The notes beneath the pieces are model-generated. The model was given only the letters and a program-made list of their open reading frames with translations, did no database searches and was not told where the DNA came from. From assembly GCF_014892515.1 (NCBI RefSeq), contig NZ_JADBGR010000017.1, positions 1 through 55,090 on the forward strand: 55,090 nt of DNA, given 5' to 3'. Positions 1 through 15,133 of this stretch are shown piece after piece. The position numbers and the translations under genes are program-made. Within the stretch, counting starts at the first letter, position 1. Each line of letters starts with the position of its first letter. This DNA is from Myceligenerans pegani. Lineage in GTDB: Bacteria > Actinomycetota > Actinomycetes > Actinomycetales > Cellulomonadaceae.

Positions 1-231
1 CGCACACGGGGCGCGGGCCGACGTCTTTTTTGCCATGTATCAAAGCTCGCGGTACGCCCTCTGTACTGGTGAGAGGGAATCGTCGCTACGTCCCAGAGGG
101 GTGGATGCCGGGTGCGCGTACCGGTGAGGAGGGCACGGGCACGTCGTGCGTGTCGGTGTGCCCCCGTATATTTGCAGGGTCCAGAACCGATACGTCCGTG
201 TAGGCGGGCGACGAGACCCCGCATCGAGGCG
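1..231. other. Upstream region of the sigma/CHAT cassette
   Basis: No convincing gene is seen here. The frame of the following sigma factor stays open up to a GTG at 112, but the translated part is arginine-rich and unlike a sigma N-terminus. A T-run lies at 25-31. A TATATT hexamer at 167-172 is the best -10 candidate for the cassette. Confidence 0.5.
167..172 (+). promoter_or_regulatory. Possible -10 element (TATATT) of the sigma/S8/CHAT operon
   Basis: TATATT is a good match to a -10 hexamer in an otherwise very GC-rich stretch. No clear -35 is visible 16-19 nt upstream. A start near 179 would leave about 53 nt of leader before the ATG at 232 and would exclude the upstream GTG codons at 112 and 124 as starts. 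An extracytoplasmic-type promoter read by the encoded sigma factor itself cannot be excluded. Confidence 0.35.
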
Positions 232-870
232 ATGACACGACGCTGCGACGTTCCGTCCGCACGAGAGTCCCACGACGCTCCCGGCTCCACGCTCGGGGAG
301 CGCGCGGCGCATGCGCTGCTCGCCTACCGGGAGGGCCGCACGGATCGCCTGGACGCGGTCGTCCGGGAGACGACCCCGCTGCTGTGGGCGACGGTGCGCG
401 CCCAGGGCGTGGGCCACGACGAGGCGGCCGACATCGTGCAGAACACCTGGGTGCAGCTCGTGAAGCATGCGGACCGCATCGAGGAGCCGCGCGCGGTGCT
501 GAAGTGGCTGCTCACCACCGCCCGGCGGGCGGCATGGGACGCCGTGCGGAACGGCCGCGCGGACGCCGCGCTCCGGACGGACCTGCCCGAGGACGAGACC
601 CGGCACGCCGCCCTGCCCGATGCCACGCCGTCCCCGGACGCCCAGGTGCTGGCCAAGGAGCGCGACCGGATCCTCTGGGCGGCGTTCGCCAAGCTGTCCG
701 AGCGCTGCCGTGAGTTGCTGCACCTGGTCTCGCTCGCGGACCGCCCCGACTACCGGATGATCTCGGCCGCGGTCGGCATGCCGGTCGGGAGCATCGGGGC
801 GACGCGCGGCCGGTGCCTCGCCAAGCTGCGGACCGAGCTGGACCGCATGGGGGGTGGCGCGTGGATCTGA
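232..870 (+). CDS. Small sigma-70 family (ECF-like) RNA polymerase sigma factor
   Basis: The product (212 residues from ATG 232) has the two-domain plan of an ECF-type sigma factor. A region-2-like helical block (about residues 25-110) contains HDEAADIVQNTWVQLVKHA, the usual 'DlvQeTflrl' signature of sigma region 2.2. A region-4 helix-turn-helix (about 150-205) contains the conserved 'LsercRelLhL' start and a recognition helix ending in GATRGRCLAKLR. It should direct RNA polymerase to a special promoter set. The C-terminal codons overlap the next gene by 10 bp, so the two are translationally coupled. The start is uncertain: GTG 112 and 124 are also in frame, but their extensions are Arg/Cys-rich and lie upstream of the putative -10. 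No anti-sigma factor of the zinc-binding type is adjacent. The target regulon is unknown; the cassette itself is a likely member. Confidence 0.85.
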   Translation: MTRRCDVPSARESHDAPGSTLGERAAHALLAYREGRTDRLDAVVRETTPLLWATVRAQGVGHDEAADIVQNTWVQLVKHADRIEEPRAVLKWLLTTARRAAWDAVRNGRADAALRTDLPEDETRHAALPDATPSPDAQVLAKERDRILWAAFAKLSERCRELLHLVSLADRPDYRMISAAVGMPVGSIGATRGRCLAKLRTELDRMGGGAWI

Positions 871-1412
871 ACGGGGAGGACCTCCCGGAGATCCGGGACG
901 ACGAACTCGCGTACTCACCCACGGAGCCGATGGACGACGCCGATCGCGCCGTCCTCGCGCACCTCGCCGACGTCGCGGACCGGATCGACCCGATGCCCGG
1001 TGATCTCGTCGAGCGGTCGCTGTTCGCGGCGACGCTCGCGGGACTCGAGGCCGAGATGATGGAGGCCGTGCACGTGGCCGAGCCGTTGGCCGGGATGCGC
1101 TCGGCGACGGCACCCGCGGAGGGCGTACCGACCGAGGCGCGGACGATCTCCTTCACCCACGGCGACCTCACGCTGATGATCCAGCTCTCCGCCGAGCGTG
1201 CCGGCCGGATCCGCGTGGACGGCTGGATCGCGGTGTCGACGCCGTCGTACACGGTCGAGCTGCACCGGCCGGGCGCGGATCCGGAGACGACCGAGGCCGA
1301 CGAGGACGGGCGCTTCTCGTTCCCGGCGGTGAGGCCGGGCCCGGCGAGCCTGATCGTGCGGCGGCCGACGTCCGACGGCGGAGCGGTGAGCACGCCCGTG
1401 ATCGAACTGTAG
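861..1412 (+). CDS. Unknown protein with beta-sandwich (carboxypeptidase-regulatory-like) C-terminus, sigma-coupled
   Basis: This 183-residue protein starts at GTG 861, inside the last codons of the sigma gene and just after a G-rich stretch (ATGGGGGGTGG) that can act as ribosome binding site. The N-terminal third is acidic and helical, with a DPMPGDLVERSLFAATLAGLE helix pair (about residues 46-66). The last 75 residues are beta-rich, with RIRVDGWI, VELHRPG, DEDGRFSFPAVRPGPASL, the pattern of a CarboxypepD_reg-like (Ig/transthyretin) fold. No transmembrane segment, signal peptide or Cys/His metal site is visible. Translational coupling to the sigma factor suggests a direct partner: an inhibitor, an adaptor or a protease substrate. 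The function is not established. An annotation pipeline would probably leave it hypothetical or call it a regulatory-like domain protein. Confidence 0.75.
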   Translation: MDLNGEDLPEIRDDELAYSPTEPMDDADRAVLAHLADVADRIDPMPGDLVERSLFAATLAGLEAEMMEAVHVAEPLAGMRSATAPAEGVPTEARTISFTHGDLTLMIQLSAERAGRIRVDGWIAVSTPSYTVELHRPGADPETTEADEDGRFSFPAVRPGPASLIVRRPTSDGGAVSTPVIEL

Positions 1413-1524
1413 TGAGGCGCCGGCGCGCATTTTCGTGGCCTCGGGGGGAGGTCGTACAGCACAGTGGCCTGGGGGAGGCCGCATCGGCGCGGCGAAGGCA
1501 TTCGACGAACGAGAGGTGACCCCT

Positions 1525-2985
1525 GTGAGCATGTTCCCCGAGACCCCGCACGTACGAGACCACACCGGCGGGTGGCGGCCGGTCCGGGATCTCGATCCGG
1601 ATTCGGTGCGCTGCCGCCGGGAGGTCTCCCTGGCGCCGACGCGCTACGTGGCGGACCGTCTGATCCTGCGGACCACGCCGGGCGACGACCCGGACCCGCT
1701 GCTGGACCTGCTGCGGGAGCGGGCGGCCGCACGGAACCTCGAGCTCGAGGAGGAGCGCCTGGAGCGCGCGGCGTCGCGCGCCGAGGCGCCACGACCGGGT
1801 CTCGCCCTGCACGTCGCAGGCGAGGAAGGCGACGTGTGGGACCTGCTGGACGACATCGCCTCCGGGGTCGACACCGGCGAACGGAAGCGTATCGGGCTGG
1901 ACCACGTCCTGGTGGCGCATCGGAACGGGGGCGGACTGCCGGTCCCCGGCGACCGGGAGCCCGCCCACAGGATCGGTCCGGCGCCACGCCGCCTGCTCGG
2001 CGACGGTCCGGCTCCGTGGCTCACCGAGAACGGGATGCGCCGTCCCGTCGTGGCCGTCGTCGACACCGGCATCGGGCCACACCCCTGGCTGGACGGCGAT
2101 CGGCTGGTCATCCGTGACGCCGAGGTCGACGGTCGCCCCATCGGTACCTACACGGAGGACGAACCCGACACCACACCGGACGGCCTCACCCCGTACGCCG
2201 GGCACGGCACGTTCATCGCCGGTGTCGTGCATCAGATGTGCCCGGACGCGGCGATCCTCCCCGTCCGGGCGATGTCGACGGACGGACTCGTCCGTGAGTG
2301 GGACCTGACGCGCACGCTGGAGCGCCTGCTGGAGTACCACCTGCGCGGCCTCGCAGGTGGTGACGGCTACGCCCCGGTGGACGTCCTCGTGCTCGCCATG
2401 GGCTTCCGCCCGGAGGTCGTGGAGGACGACGACTACGAGGGGGTCCTCCGTGGCGTGCTGCGGGATCTACGCCGTGCGGGCGTGCTCGTCGTCGTGTCGG
2501 CCGGCAACGACGGAGACGACCGTGAGGTCTTCCCCGCCGCCTGGGCGCCGCATGTCCGACGGCTCGACGACCGCGTGGAACCGCTCGACCCGAGCGATCT
2601 GCGCCCGGAGTACCCTCCGATCCTGTCGGTCGCCGCATCCAACCCGAACGGAACGCTTGCGGACTTCAGCAACGACGGTCCCTGGGTCACGTGCGTGCGG
2701 CACGGCCGGGAGGTGGTGAGCACGATGCCGATCACCGCAGACGGCCCTCTGCAGCCCCAGTTCGTCGGCGACGACCCGCTGCGGGAGTCCACCGACCCCG
2801 ACGACTACACCGGGGGCTTCGCGCAGTGGAGCGGAACGTCCTTCGCCGCGCCAGTCCTGGCCGGCGAGCTCGCCCAGGAACTCCTGGAGCGCCGGCAGGA
2901 AGGGCAGGAAGGGCACCGGGTGACCATGGCGTGGCGGGCCGTGCAGGCCGTGACGGGTCTGCCCGAACCGGTCGCCGCACCATAG
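1525..2985 (+). CDS. Cytosolic S8 family subtilisin-like serine peptidase
   Basis: The 486-residue product is a subtilase with all catalytic positions present: Asp180 in VVDTGIGP, His227 in GHGTFIAGVV, oxyanion Asn328 in VSAGNDG, and Ser439 in SGTSFAAP. About 165 residues precede the catalytic domain; they are charged, with no signal peptide or membrane helix, so the enzyme is predicted to be intracellular, unlike the secreted S8 enzymes typical of actinobacteria. The start at GTG 1525 is chosen because GAGAGG lies 8 nt upstream; an upstream GTG at 1435 is in frame but has poor coding character. The gene follows the sigma partner by 112 bp and ends 10 bp before the TPR-CHAT gene. The N-terminal segment could be an inhibitory prodomain or a sensor/recruitment domain. 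Substrate unknown; members of the same operon are the first candidates. Confidence 0.9.
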   Translation: MSMFPETPHVRDHTGGWRPVRDLDPDSVRCRREVSLAPTRYVADRLILRTTPGDDPDPLLDLLRERAAARNLELEEERLERAASRAEAPRPGLALHVAGEEGDVWDLLDDIASGVDTGERKRIGLDHVLVAHRNGGGLPVPGDREPAHRIGPAPRRLLGDGPAPWLTENGMRRPVVAVVDTGIGPHPWLDGDRLVIRDAEVDGRPIGTYTEDEPDTTPDGLTPYAGHGTFIAGVVHQMCPDAAILPVRAMSTDGLVREWDLTRTLERLLEYHLRGLAGGDGYAPVDVLVLAMGFRPEVVEDDDYEGVLRGVLRDLRRAGVLVVVSAGNDGDDREVFPAAWAPHVRRLDDRVEPLDPSDLRPEYPPILSVAASNPNGTLADFSNDGPWVTCVRHGREVVSTMPITADGPLQPQFVGDDPLRESTDPDDYTGGFAQWSGTSFAAPVLAGELAQELLERRQEGQEGHRVTMAWRAVQAVTGLPEPVAAP

Positions 2986-2995
2986 GGCCGACACC

Positions 2996-5578
2996 GTGAC
3001 GGTGGACGACACGTATCTCGAGTCGCTCGCAACCCGGCTCAAGGCGGCACGTGAGCTGAACAAGCGGGCGCGGTGGGCCGACGGTGAGGCCGCGTTCCGT
3101 GGTGTGCTCGACGAGATCGAGGCGATCGACGTCGATCGCCTCGACCGGGTACTGCGGCGCGCGTGGGACGGTCTCGCCGTGCGGGGCCATCTGGGCCTGT
3201 CGAACTCGGTCCTCCTGCGGACCGACTCGCTCGACGACGCGATGAAGCTCTGTGCGCGTGCCGAGGAACTCGCCACGGCATCGACCGATCCGTCACTGAG
3301 GACCCTGGTCCAGACACAGCGCGGAGTTCTTCTGATCCGCACCGGAAGCACGCGCGCAGCTCTCGAACACTTCTCCGAGGCGTGCGAGAACGCGGACATG
3401 CTCGAGGACGAGGAGAGGGCGATCCTGCTCCTGAACCGCGGCAACGCGCACAGCGAACTCGGCATGTTCGAGGCCGCCCTGCGCGACTACGAGGCGTCCT
3501 ACATGCACGCGGCCGAGGCCGGGAACCTCATGTCCACCTCGTTCGCGCTCGGCAACATCGGGTACGCGCTGTACGCCATGGGTGACCTGCCCGGCGCCCT
3601 CGCGTCGATGGAGCGGTCGCACGACCTCACGCCGGACCGGGACGACGGCATCCCGCTCCTCGCACGCGCCGAGGTGCTGTTCGACAGCGGCCTGCTCGAG
3701 GACGCCGAACGCCTCCTGAGGACGGCCGTCGAACAGCTCGCCAGGGTGGGCTGGCCCGCCGACCACGCCGAGGCCGAATGGTTCCACGCCCGATGCCTGC
3801 TGGGCCTCCGCCAGTACGACGCGGCGCGCCGGACGGCACGGCGCGCCAGCCGCCGGTTCGCCGACGCGGGAAACCCTTCGATGGCGGCGCTCGCACAGGT
3901 CCTCGAGCTCGAGGCGGAGCTCGCCGGGACACGATTCGAGGCTCCCACGACCGCTGTGGCCCGCCGCCGGGCGGAGGCGGCGCTCGCGGTCGCCGAGGAG
4001 GGCGACGGGACCGGATCCTTTCTCGGCTATCACCCGGGCCACGCCGCCCGGCTCGTGGCCGCGCGCTGGCTCGTGCTCGCCGGCGACGTCGCCCGCGCAC
4101 GCCGGGTGTTCGACGTCGTCGGCCGGGACGGCCCGGGCACGCCGCTGACCTTCCGCATCCAGCGCCTCGTCGTGGCGGCGCAGCTGGCCTTCGCCGAGCA
4201 CAACCGGGCCCGGGGCCTGCGCGCCGTGCGCCAGGGCTTCCGGCTCCTGGCCGAGCACCGGTCGCGGCTCGGCGCGGTCGAGTCGGTGACGGCTGCGGCC
4301 GTGCACGGCGTCGACCTGGCGCTCGTGGACGTCGGCGCCGCGCTGGAGACCGGGCGGCCGACGGCGTTCTTCGACGCATTGGAACGCGGTCGCTCCACGT
4401 TCGCCGGCCCCGGCCGTGTCACCCCGCCTGACGACCCCGAGGCCGCCGAGCTCCTCGCCGAGGCCCGTGGCCTGCTGGGGCGCGCCCGGGAGCTTCCCGC
4501 GGACGGGGAGCACGCCGCCGAACGGGAGGACCTGACCCGGCGCGCCGGAGCGATCCAGAACAAGGCGCGGGAACGCTCGTGGTTGCACGCGGGAGACGCC
4601 GAGGTCGACCAGCCCGTCACCGCGCGCGAGACGGTGCGGGCCCTTGGAGGCGGCGCCGTCGTCGCCAACTTCGCGGTCTTCGGCGGACGCCTCCGCGCCG
4701 TCCGGGTCGACGACCGGGGCGCCGTGCTCCTCGACCTCGGCGAGCCCGCCGCCGTCGAGGAGCACGTGCGCCGCGTCCGGGCCGACATCGCCGTCGCCGC
4801 CAACGAACACATCCCGCCGCCGCTGCGCGCGGCCGCGCAGGCATCCCTCGCACGCTCCCTCAAGACGCTGGACGACGCCGTCATCGCTCCGCTGGGAGCC
4901 GATGGCGACCTGCACGTCGTGGCCCGCGAACCCCTGCTGGGCATTCCGTGGACCGCGCTGCCGTCGCGGCAGGGCCGGCGTACGTCGGTCAACTCGCACG
5001 TGGCGCGCGGTCGCCGGGACGCGCACCCCGGCACCGGCCACCGCCTGCTCGCCGCGGCCGGGCCCGGAGTCGCCCACGGCGCGGGCGAGGCCGGCGCGGT
5101 CGGCACGGAGTGGCCGGGCGCGACCGTACTCACCGGCGGGTCGGCGACCACCGCTGCCGTCCGCGAGGCGCTCGCCACCCACGACGTCGTCCACCTCGCC
5201 GCCCACGGTCGGCATGACGCCGACAACCCGCTCTTCGCCTCGATCGAGCTGGCCGACGGCCCCCTGTTCGCCCACGAACTCGACGGCATGCGGCTGCCCG
5301 GATCCGTCGTGGTGCTGGCCGCCTGCGAGGTCGGCGGCTCCTCCGAGGTGGTGGGGGGAGAAGTGCTGGGCCTCACCTCGGTCCTGCTTCGCCTCGGCGC
5401 CCGGGCCGTCATCGCGGCGGTCGCGCCCCTGCCCGACGCCCTCGCCGCCCAGGTCATGCCCCGCTTCCACGCCCACCTCCGAACCACGGACGACCCGGAG
5501 GCGGCGCTCGCGGCGGCCTGCGCGGAGGCGGACCAGCCGGTCCCGCTGGTCTGCTTCGCGGGCCTCTCGGGCCTCTGA
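2996..5578 (+). CDS. TPR-CHAT caspase-like cysteine protease
   Basis: This 860-residue protein has an N-terminal helical-repeat region and a C-terminal CHAT domain. TPR-like units are visible at roughly residues 103-136, 142-176, 180-214, 218-252 and 258-292. The CHAT (caspase HetF associated with TPRs) catalytic dyad is intact: His737 in HLAAHGRHD and Cys777 in VVLAACEVGG, followed by the usual GEVLGLTSVLLRLGARAVIAA segment. CHAT proteases belong to clan CD and are used in conflict and programmed-cell-death systems, where TPRs sense a partner or signal. The GTG start at 2996 is 10 bp after the subtilase stop, with only a weak ribosome binding site, consistent with coupled translation. It is the last gene of the cassette; the L10 leader follows. 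What activates it and what it cuts cannot be read from sequence. Family assignment is strong, the role is inferred. Confidence 0.92.
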   Translation: MTVDDTYLESLATRLKAARELNKRARWADGEAAFRGVLDEIEAIDVDRLDRVLRRAWDGLAVRGHLGLSNSVLLRTDSLDDAMKLCARAEELATASTDPSLRTLVQTQRGVLLIRTGSTRAALEHFSEACENADMLEDEERAILLLNRGNAHSELGMFEAALRDYEASYMHAAEAGNLMSTSFALGNIGYALYAMGDLPGALASMERSHDLTPDRDDGIPLLARAEVLFDSGLLEDAERLLRTAVEQLARVGWPADHAEAEWFHARCLLGLRQYDAARRTARRASRRFADAGNPSMAALAQVLELEAELAGTRFEAPTTAVARRRAEAALAVAEEGDGTGSFLGYHPGHAARLVAARWLVLAGDVARARRVFDVVGRDGPGTPLTFRIQRLVVAAQLAFAEHNRARGLRAVRQGFRLLAEHRSRLGAVESVTAAAVHGVDLALVDVGAALETGRPTAFFDALERGRSTFAGPGRVTPPDDPEAAELLAEARGLLGRARELPADGEHAAEREDLTRRAGAIQNKARERSWLHAGDAEVDQPVTARETVRALGGGAVVANFAVFGGRLRAVRVDDRGAVLLDLGEPAAVEEHVRRVRADIAVAANEHIPPPLRAAAQASLARSLKTLDDAVIAPLGADGDLHVVAREPLLGIPWTALPSRQGRRTSVNSHVARGRRDAHPGTGHRLLAAAGPGVAHGAGEAGAVGTEWPGATVLTGGSATTAAVREALATHDVVHLAAHGRHDADNPLFASIELADGPLFAHELDGMRLPGSVVVLAACEVGGSSEVVGGEVLGLTSVLLRLGARAVIAAVAPLPDALAAQVMPRFHAHLRTTDDPEAALAAACAEADQPVPLVCFAGLSGL

Positions 5579-5881
5579 CCCGCCGGTGGGCTGTGGCGAG
5601 GCGCACGTGCGCGCCGGCCGCCGTCGTCGCGCGTCTCGTGTACTCTTGTGCGGTAACCACAGACCGCCGGTCGTCCGACGCTGCCCGGGAACGGGGAGCG
5701 AAGGTCCGAAGTCCCGCTGACACGCGGAGGCCTGCGCAGGTGAACGACGACGATCCGTCCGGCCCTCGTGGCCGCATGTGTTCCGAGCCCCGTGCGCCTG
5801 CGCCGGGGCTTCTTTCGTTCCGAGGGAGTCGTTCCGGGCTCACGCCCGGGGGACGGCGGTACCACCACCGGAAGGATTGCC
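5579..5881 (+). promoter_or_regulatory. rplJ-rplL leader (L10-leader-like RNA) with promoter candidate
   Basis: This 303-base gap separates the CHAT gene from rplJ. A TACTCT hexamer at 5641-5646 is a plausible -10, though no good -35 is seen. The transcript would carry a leader of more than 200 nt with several foldable segments, such as the palindrome CCTGCGCAGG at 5731-5740 and a terminator-like hairpin at 5786-5810. Position upstream of rplJL is where the L10(L12) autoregulatory leader occurs in many bacteria. Assignment as L10 leader is by context and structure; a covariance-model match was not run. Confidence 0.55.
5786..5820 (+). terminator. Attenuator-like hairpin in the rplJ leader
   Basis: AGCCCCG (5786-5792) pairs perfectly with CGGGGCT (5804-5810) across an 11-nt loop and is followed by TCTTTCGTTC. 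A G+C stem plus U-rich tail about 60 nt before rplJ looks like an intrinsic terminator used for attenuation, consistent with L10-controlled leaders. Confidence 0.5.
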
Positions 5882-6412
5882 ATGGCGAGGCCGGACAAGG
5901 CAGCCGCCGTCGCGGAGATCGCGGACAAGCTCCGCGGGTCCAACGCGGCCGTGCTGACCGAGTACCGCGGGCTCACCGTCGCGCAGCTCAAGGAACTGCG
6001 CCGGTCGCTCAGCGGCAACGCAACCTACGCCGTGGTGAAGAACACGCTGACGGGGATCGCGGCCAAGGAGGCCGGTGTCGAGGGTCTCGACGCCGACCTG
6101 AAGGGCCCGTCCGCCATCGCATTCGTGACCGGGGATCCGGTCGAGGCTGCGAAGGGTCTGCGTGACTTCGCCAAGGCGAACCCCGCGCTGGTCATCAAGG
6201 GCGGTGTCCTCGACGGGAACGCCCTGACCGCCGCGGAGATCACGAAGCTCGCGGACCTCGAGTCCCGCGAGGTTCTGCTGGCCAAGGTGGCCGGCGGCCT
6301 GAAGGCCACGCTGACCCGTGCGGCGTACGCGTTCACCGCCAAGCCCGCACAGGTCGCCCGCATCATCGATGCCCTGCGTCAGAAGCAGGAATCGGAGGGT
6401 GCCGCCGCCTGA
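5882..6412 (+). CDS. rplJ: 50S ribosomal protein L10
   Basis: L10 forms the base of the L7/L12 stalk on the large subunit and recruits translation GTPases; it also binds its own leader RNA. The 176-residue product begins [17 protein letters not shown] and contains the conserved [16 protein letters not shown] segment and a VVKNTL motif. An in-frame codon at 5768 is ignored because ATG 5882 has GGAAGG 4-9 nt upstream and gives the standard L10 length. The C-terminal helix ending [10 protein letters not shown] binds L7/L12 dimers. rplL follows after 80 bp in the same operon. Confidence 0.97.
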   Translation: MARPDKAAAVAEIADKLRGSNAAVLTEYRGLTVAQLKELRRSLSGNATYAVVKNTLTGIAAKEAGVEGLDADLKGPSAIAFVTGDPVEAAKGLRDFAKANPALVIKGGVLDGNALTAAEITKLADLESREVLLAKVAGGLKATLTRAAYAFTAKPAQVARIIDALRQKQESEGAAA

Positions 6413-6492
6413 CGGGCGGTGGTACCGGAACACAACCCCCTGCTTCCGGCGGGCACCGCCCCGCGAAGCGCTGAAGTGAAAGGAACGCCATC

Positions 6493-6885
6493 ATGGCGAA
6501 GCTCAGCACCGACGAGCTCCTGTCCGCCTTCGAGGAGCTCACGCTCATCGAGCTCTCCGAGTTCGTGAAGGCCTTCGAGGAGAAGTTCGACGTCACCGCC
6601 GCCGCCCCGGCCGCCGTGGCCGTTGCCCCCGCCGCGGGCGGTGGCGACGCCGGCGCCGCCGCCGAGGAGGAGAAGTCGGAGTTCGACGTCATCCTCACGG
6701 CCGCCGGTGACAAGAAGATCGGCGTCATCAAGGAGGTGCGCGCCCTCACGTCCCTCGGCCTGAAGGAGGCCAAGGACCTGGTGGACGGCGCCCCGAAGCC
6801 GGTCCTCGAGGGTGCCAGCAAGGAAGACGCGGAGAAGGCCAAGGCCGCCCTGGAGGGCGCCGGCGCCACCGTCGAGCTCAAGTGA
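6493..6885 (+). CDS. rplL: 50S ribosomal protein L7/L12
   Basis: This 130-residue acidic protein forms the mobile stalk dimers on L10. The N-terminal dimerisation helices ([20 protein letters not shown]), an Ala/Val/Pro/Gly-rich hinge at about residues 36-58 and the C-terminal factor-binding domain ([20 protein letters not shown], then [19 protein letters not shown]) are all in place. Start ATG 6493 has AAAGGAA upstream. A strong hairpin follows 70 bp after the stop, ending the rplJL unit before rpoB. Confidence 0.97.
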   Translation: MAKLSTDELLSAFEELTLIELSEFVKAFEEKFDVTAAAPAAVAVAPAAGGGDAGAAAEEEKSEFDVILTAAGDKKIGVIKEVRALTSLGLKEAKDLVDGAPKPVLEGASKEDAEKAKAALEGAGATVELK

Positions 6886-6955
6886 GCCGACCTCTGCCCT
6901 CGGGCAGATGATCGTCCGGCCGGCCACGCGTCGTCGTCGGGCGTCATCGCTGACG

Positions 6956-6994
6956 CGAGGCCCGCACGCCCGGAATGCCGGGGTGCGGGCCTCG
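6956..6994 (+). terminator. Strong hairpin after rplL
   Basis: CGAGGCCCGCAC (6956-6967) pairs perfectly with GTGCGGGCCTCG (6983-6994) across a 15-nt loop. There is no long T-run after it, as often in actinobacteria. It probably ends or reduces rplJL transcription before rpoB. Confidence 0.7.
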
Positions 6995-7072
6995 TGCCGT
7001 CTTGTCGCGTCGGTGCGGATGCGCACCAATTTCCGGATCCACCACGGTTCGGCGTGCACGTCAGGCGGCAAG

Positions 7073-7101
7073 TAGACATACTTGAAGTGAATAGGTATGC
7101 T
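7073..7101 (+). promoter_or_regulatory. Promoter of rpoB-rpoC
   Basis: TAGACA (7073-7078) and TATGCT (7096-7101) are separated by exactly 17 nt, a near-consensus housekeeping promoter in a locally AT-rich patch. Transcription would begin near 7108. Confidence 0.75.
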
Positions 7102-7265
7102 AGCGCTTTGCGCCCGCGTGTGCCCTCGACGCCGCCACACTGCTTCCCGAACGACCTGGTCACGCCCCTGGACGGGGTGTCCACGGACCACCGGTGAAGC
7201 CGGCCGAGCTTCCTGCCGCACCCGAGCGTACAGCGTTCACCCCGTACTGCAGGGAAGGACCCCTC

Positions 7266-10778
<3,513 letters not shown>

Positions 10779-10838
10779 AACCGGGTCCGTCCCGGAACAC
10801 CAGGATTTTTCGAGAACGCTTTGAGGAAGTAGGACACC

Positions 10839-14720
<3,882 letters not shown>

Positions 14721-14736
14721 CCGACGATGTCACCGT

Positions 14737-14788
14737 CCGACGGCGGCCGGGGCACGTTCCGTACGAAACGTGTCCCGGCCGCCGTCGG
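14737..14788 (+). terminator. 22-bp hairpin terminator after rpoC
   Basis: Bases 14737-14758 pair with 14767-14788 over 22 positions with a single G-U pair and an 8-nt loop, starting 16 bp after the rpoC stop. No T-tract follows. This is one of the most stable hairpins in the window. Confidence 0.75.
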
Positions 14789-14823
14789 GCATCTGAGGTC
14801 ATGGACCTCACAGTCATTTCGTT

Positions 14824-14852
14824 TTGACCGCCCGCGAGGCCGCGGGTAGCCT
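14824..14852 (+). promoter_or_regulatory. Promoter of rpsL-rpsG-fusA
   Basis: TTGACC (14824-14829) and TAGCCT (14847-14852) with a 17-nt spacer match strong actinobacterial ribosomal promoters. Confidence 0.8.
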
Positions 14853-15133
14853 TGTTCAACGTGCCAGCGCCGTCTGGCCGCAAGATTCCGCGGATCGCCT
14901 CGTCGCGATCGTGTGGGAGCGGCCGACGCGAGTGCGCAGGCATCCCGGAGAAATCTCCCATGGCTTCGTGCTGCAGGTGAGATCGACCGGGCCATCGAGC
15001 CGGTGGTAGGTGGCGTTGCGGACCCGTAAGGGCCGCGGGTGCCGCGTGCGATCGGCACGCACCAGCCACAGACCAACGAAGGGCGTCGGCGGCACCCGCC
15101 GGCACCACCAGCTCGAGAGACGACGGAGACGTA

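Larger units (their letters stand above)
6886..7265 (+). other. rplL-rpoB intergenic region and rpoB leader
   Basis: The 380-base gap holds a 12-bp hairpin (6956-6994), a good sigma-70 promoter (7073-7101) and an rpoB leader of about 158 nt. No open frame with coding character was recognised in it. Confidence 0.7.
14721..15133 (+). other. rpoC-rpsL intergenic region
   Basis: The 413 bases contain the rpoC terminator hairpin (14737-14788), a consensus promoter (14824-14852) and an rpsL leader of about 275 nt. The leader shows no good protein-coding frame. Confidence 0.7.

Noticed and set aside
112-231. Longer N-terminus for the sigma factor starting at GTG 112
   Set aside because: The extra residues are Arg/Cys-rich, unlike sigma factors, and lie upstream of the best -10 candidate.
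3293-5476. A 727-codon minus-strand frame antisense to the CHAT gene
   Set aside because: The sense frame has TPRs and an intact CHAT dyad; the antisense product is low-complexity.
232-5578. Type III-E CRISPR (Csx29-like) locus
   Set aside because: TPR-CHAT and a sigma factor are present, but there is no gRAMP/Cas7-11, array or recognisable Csx30.
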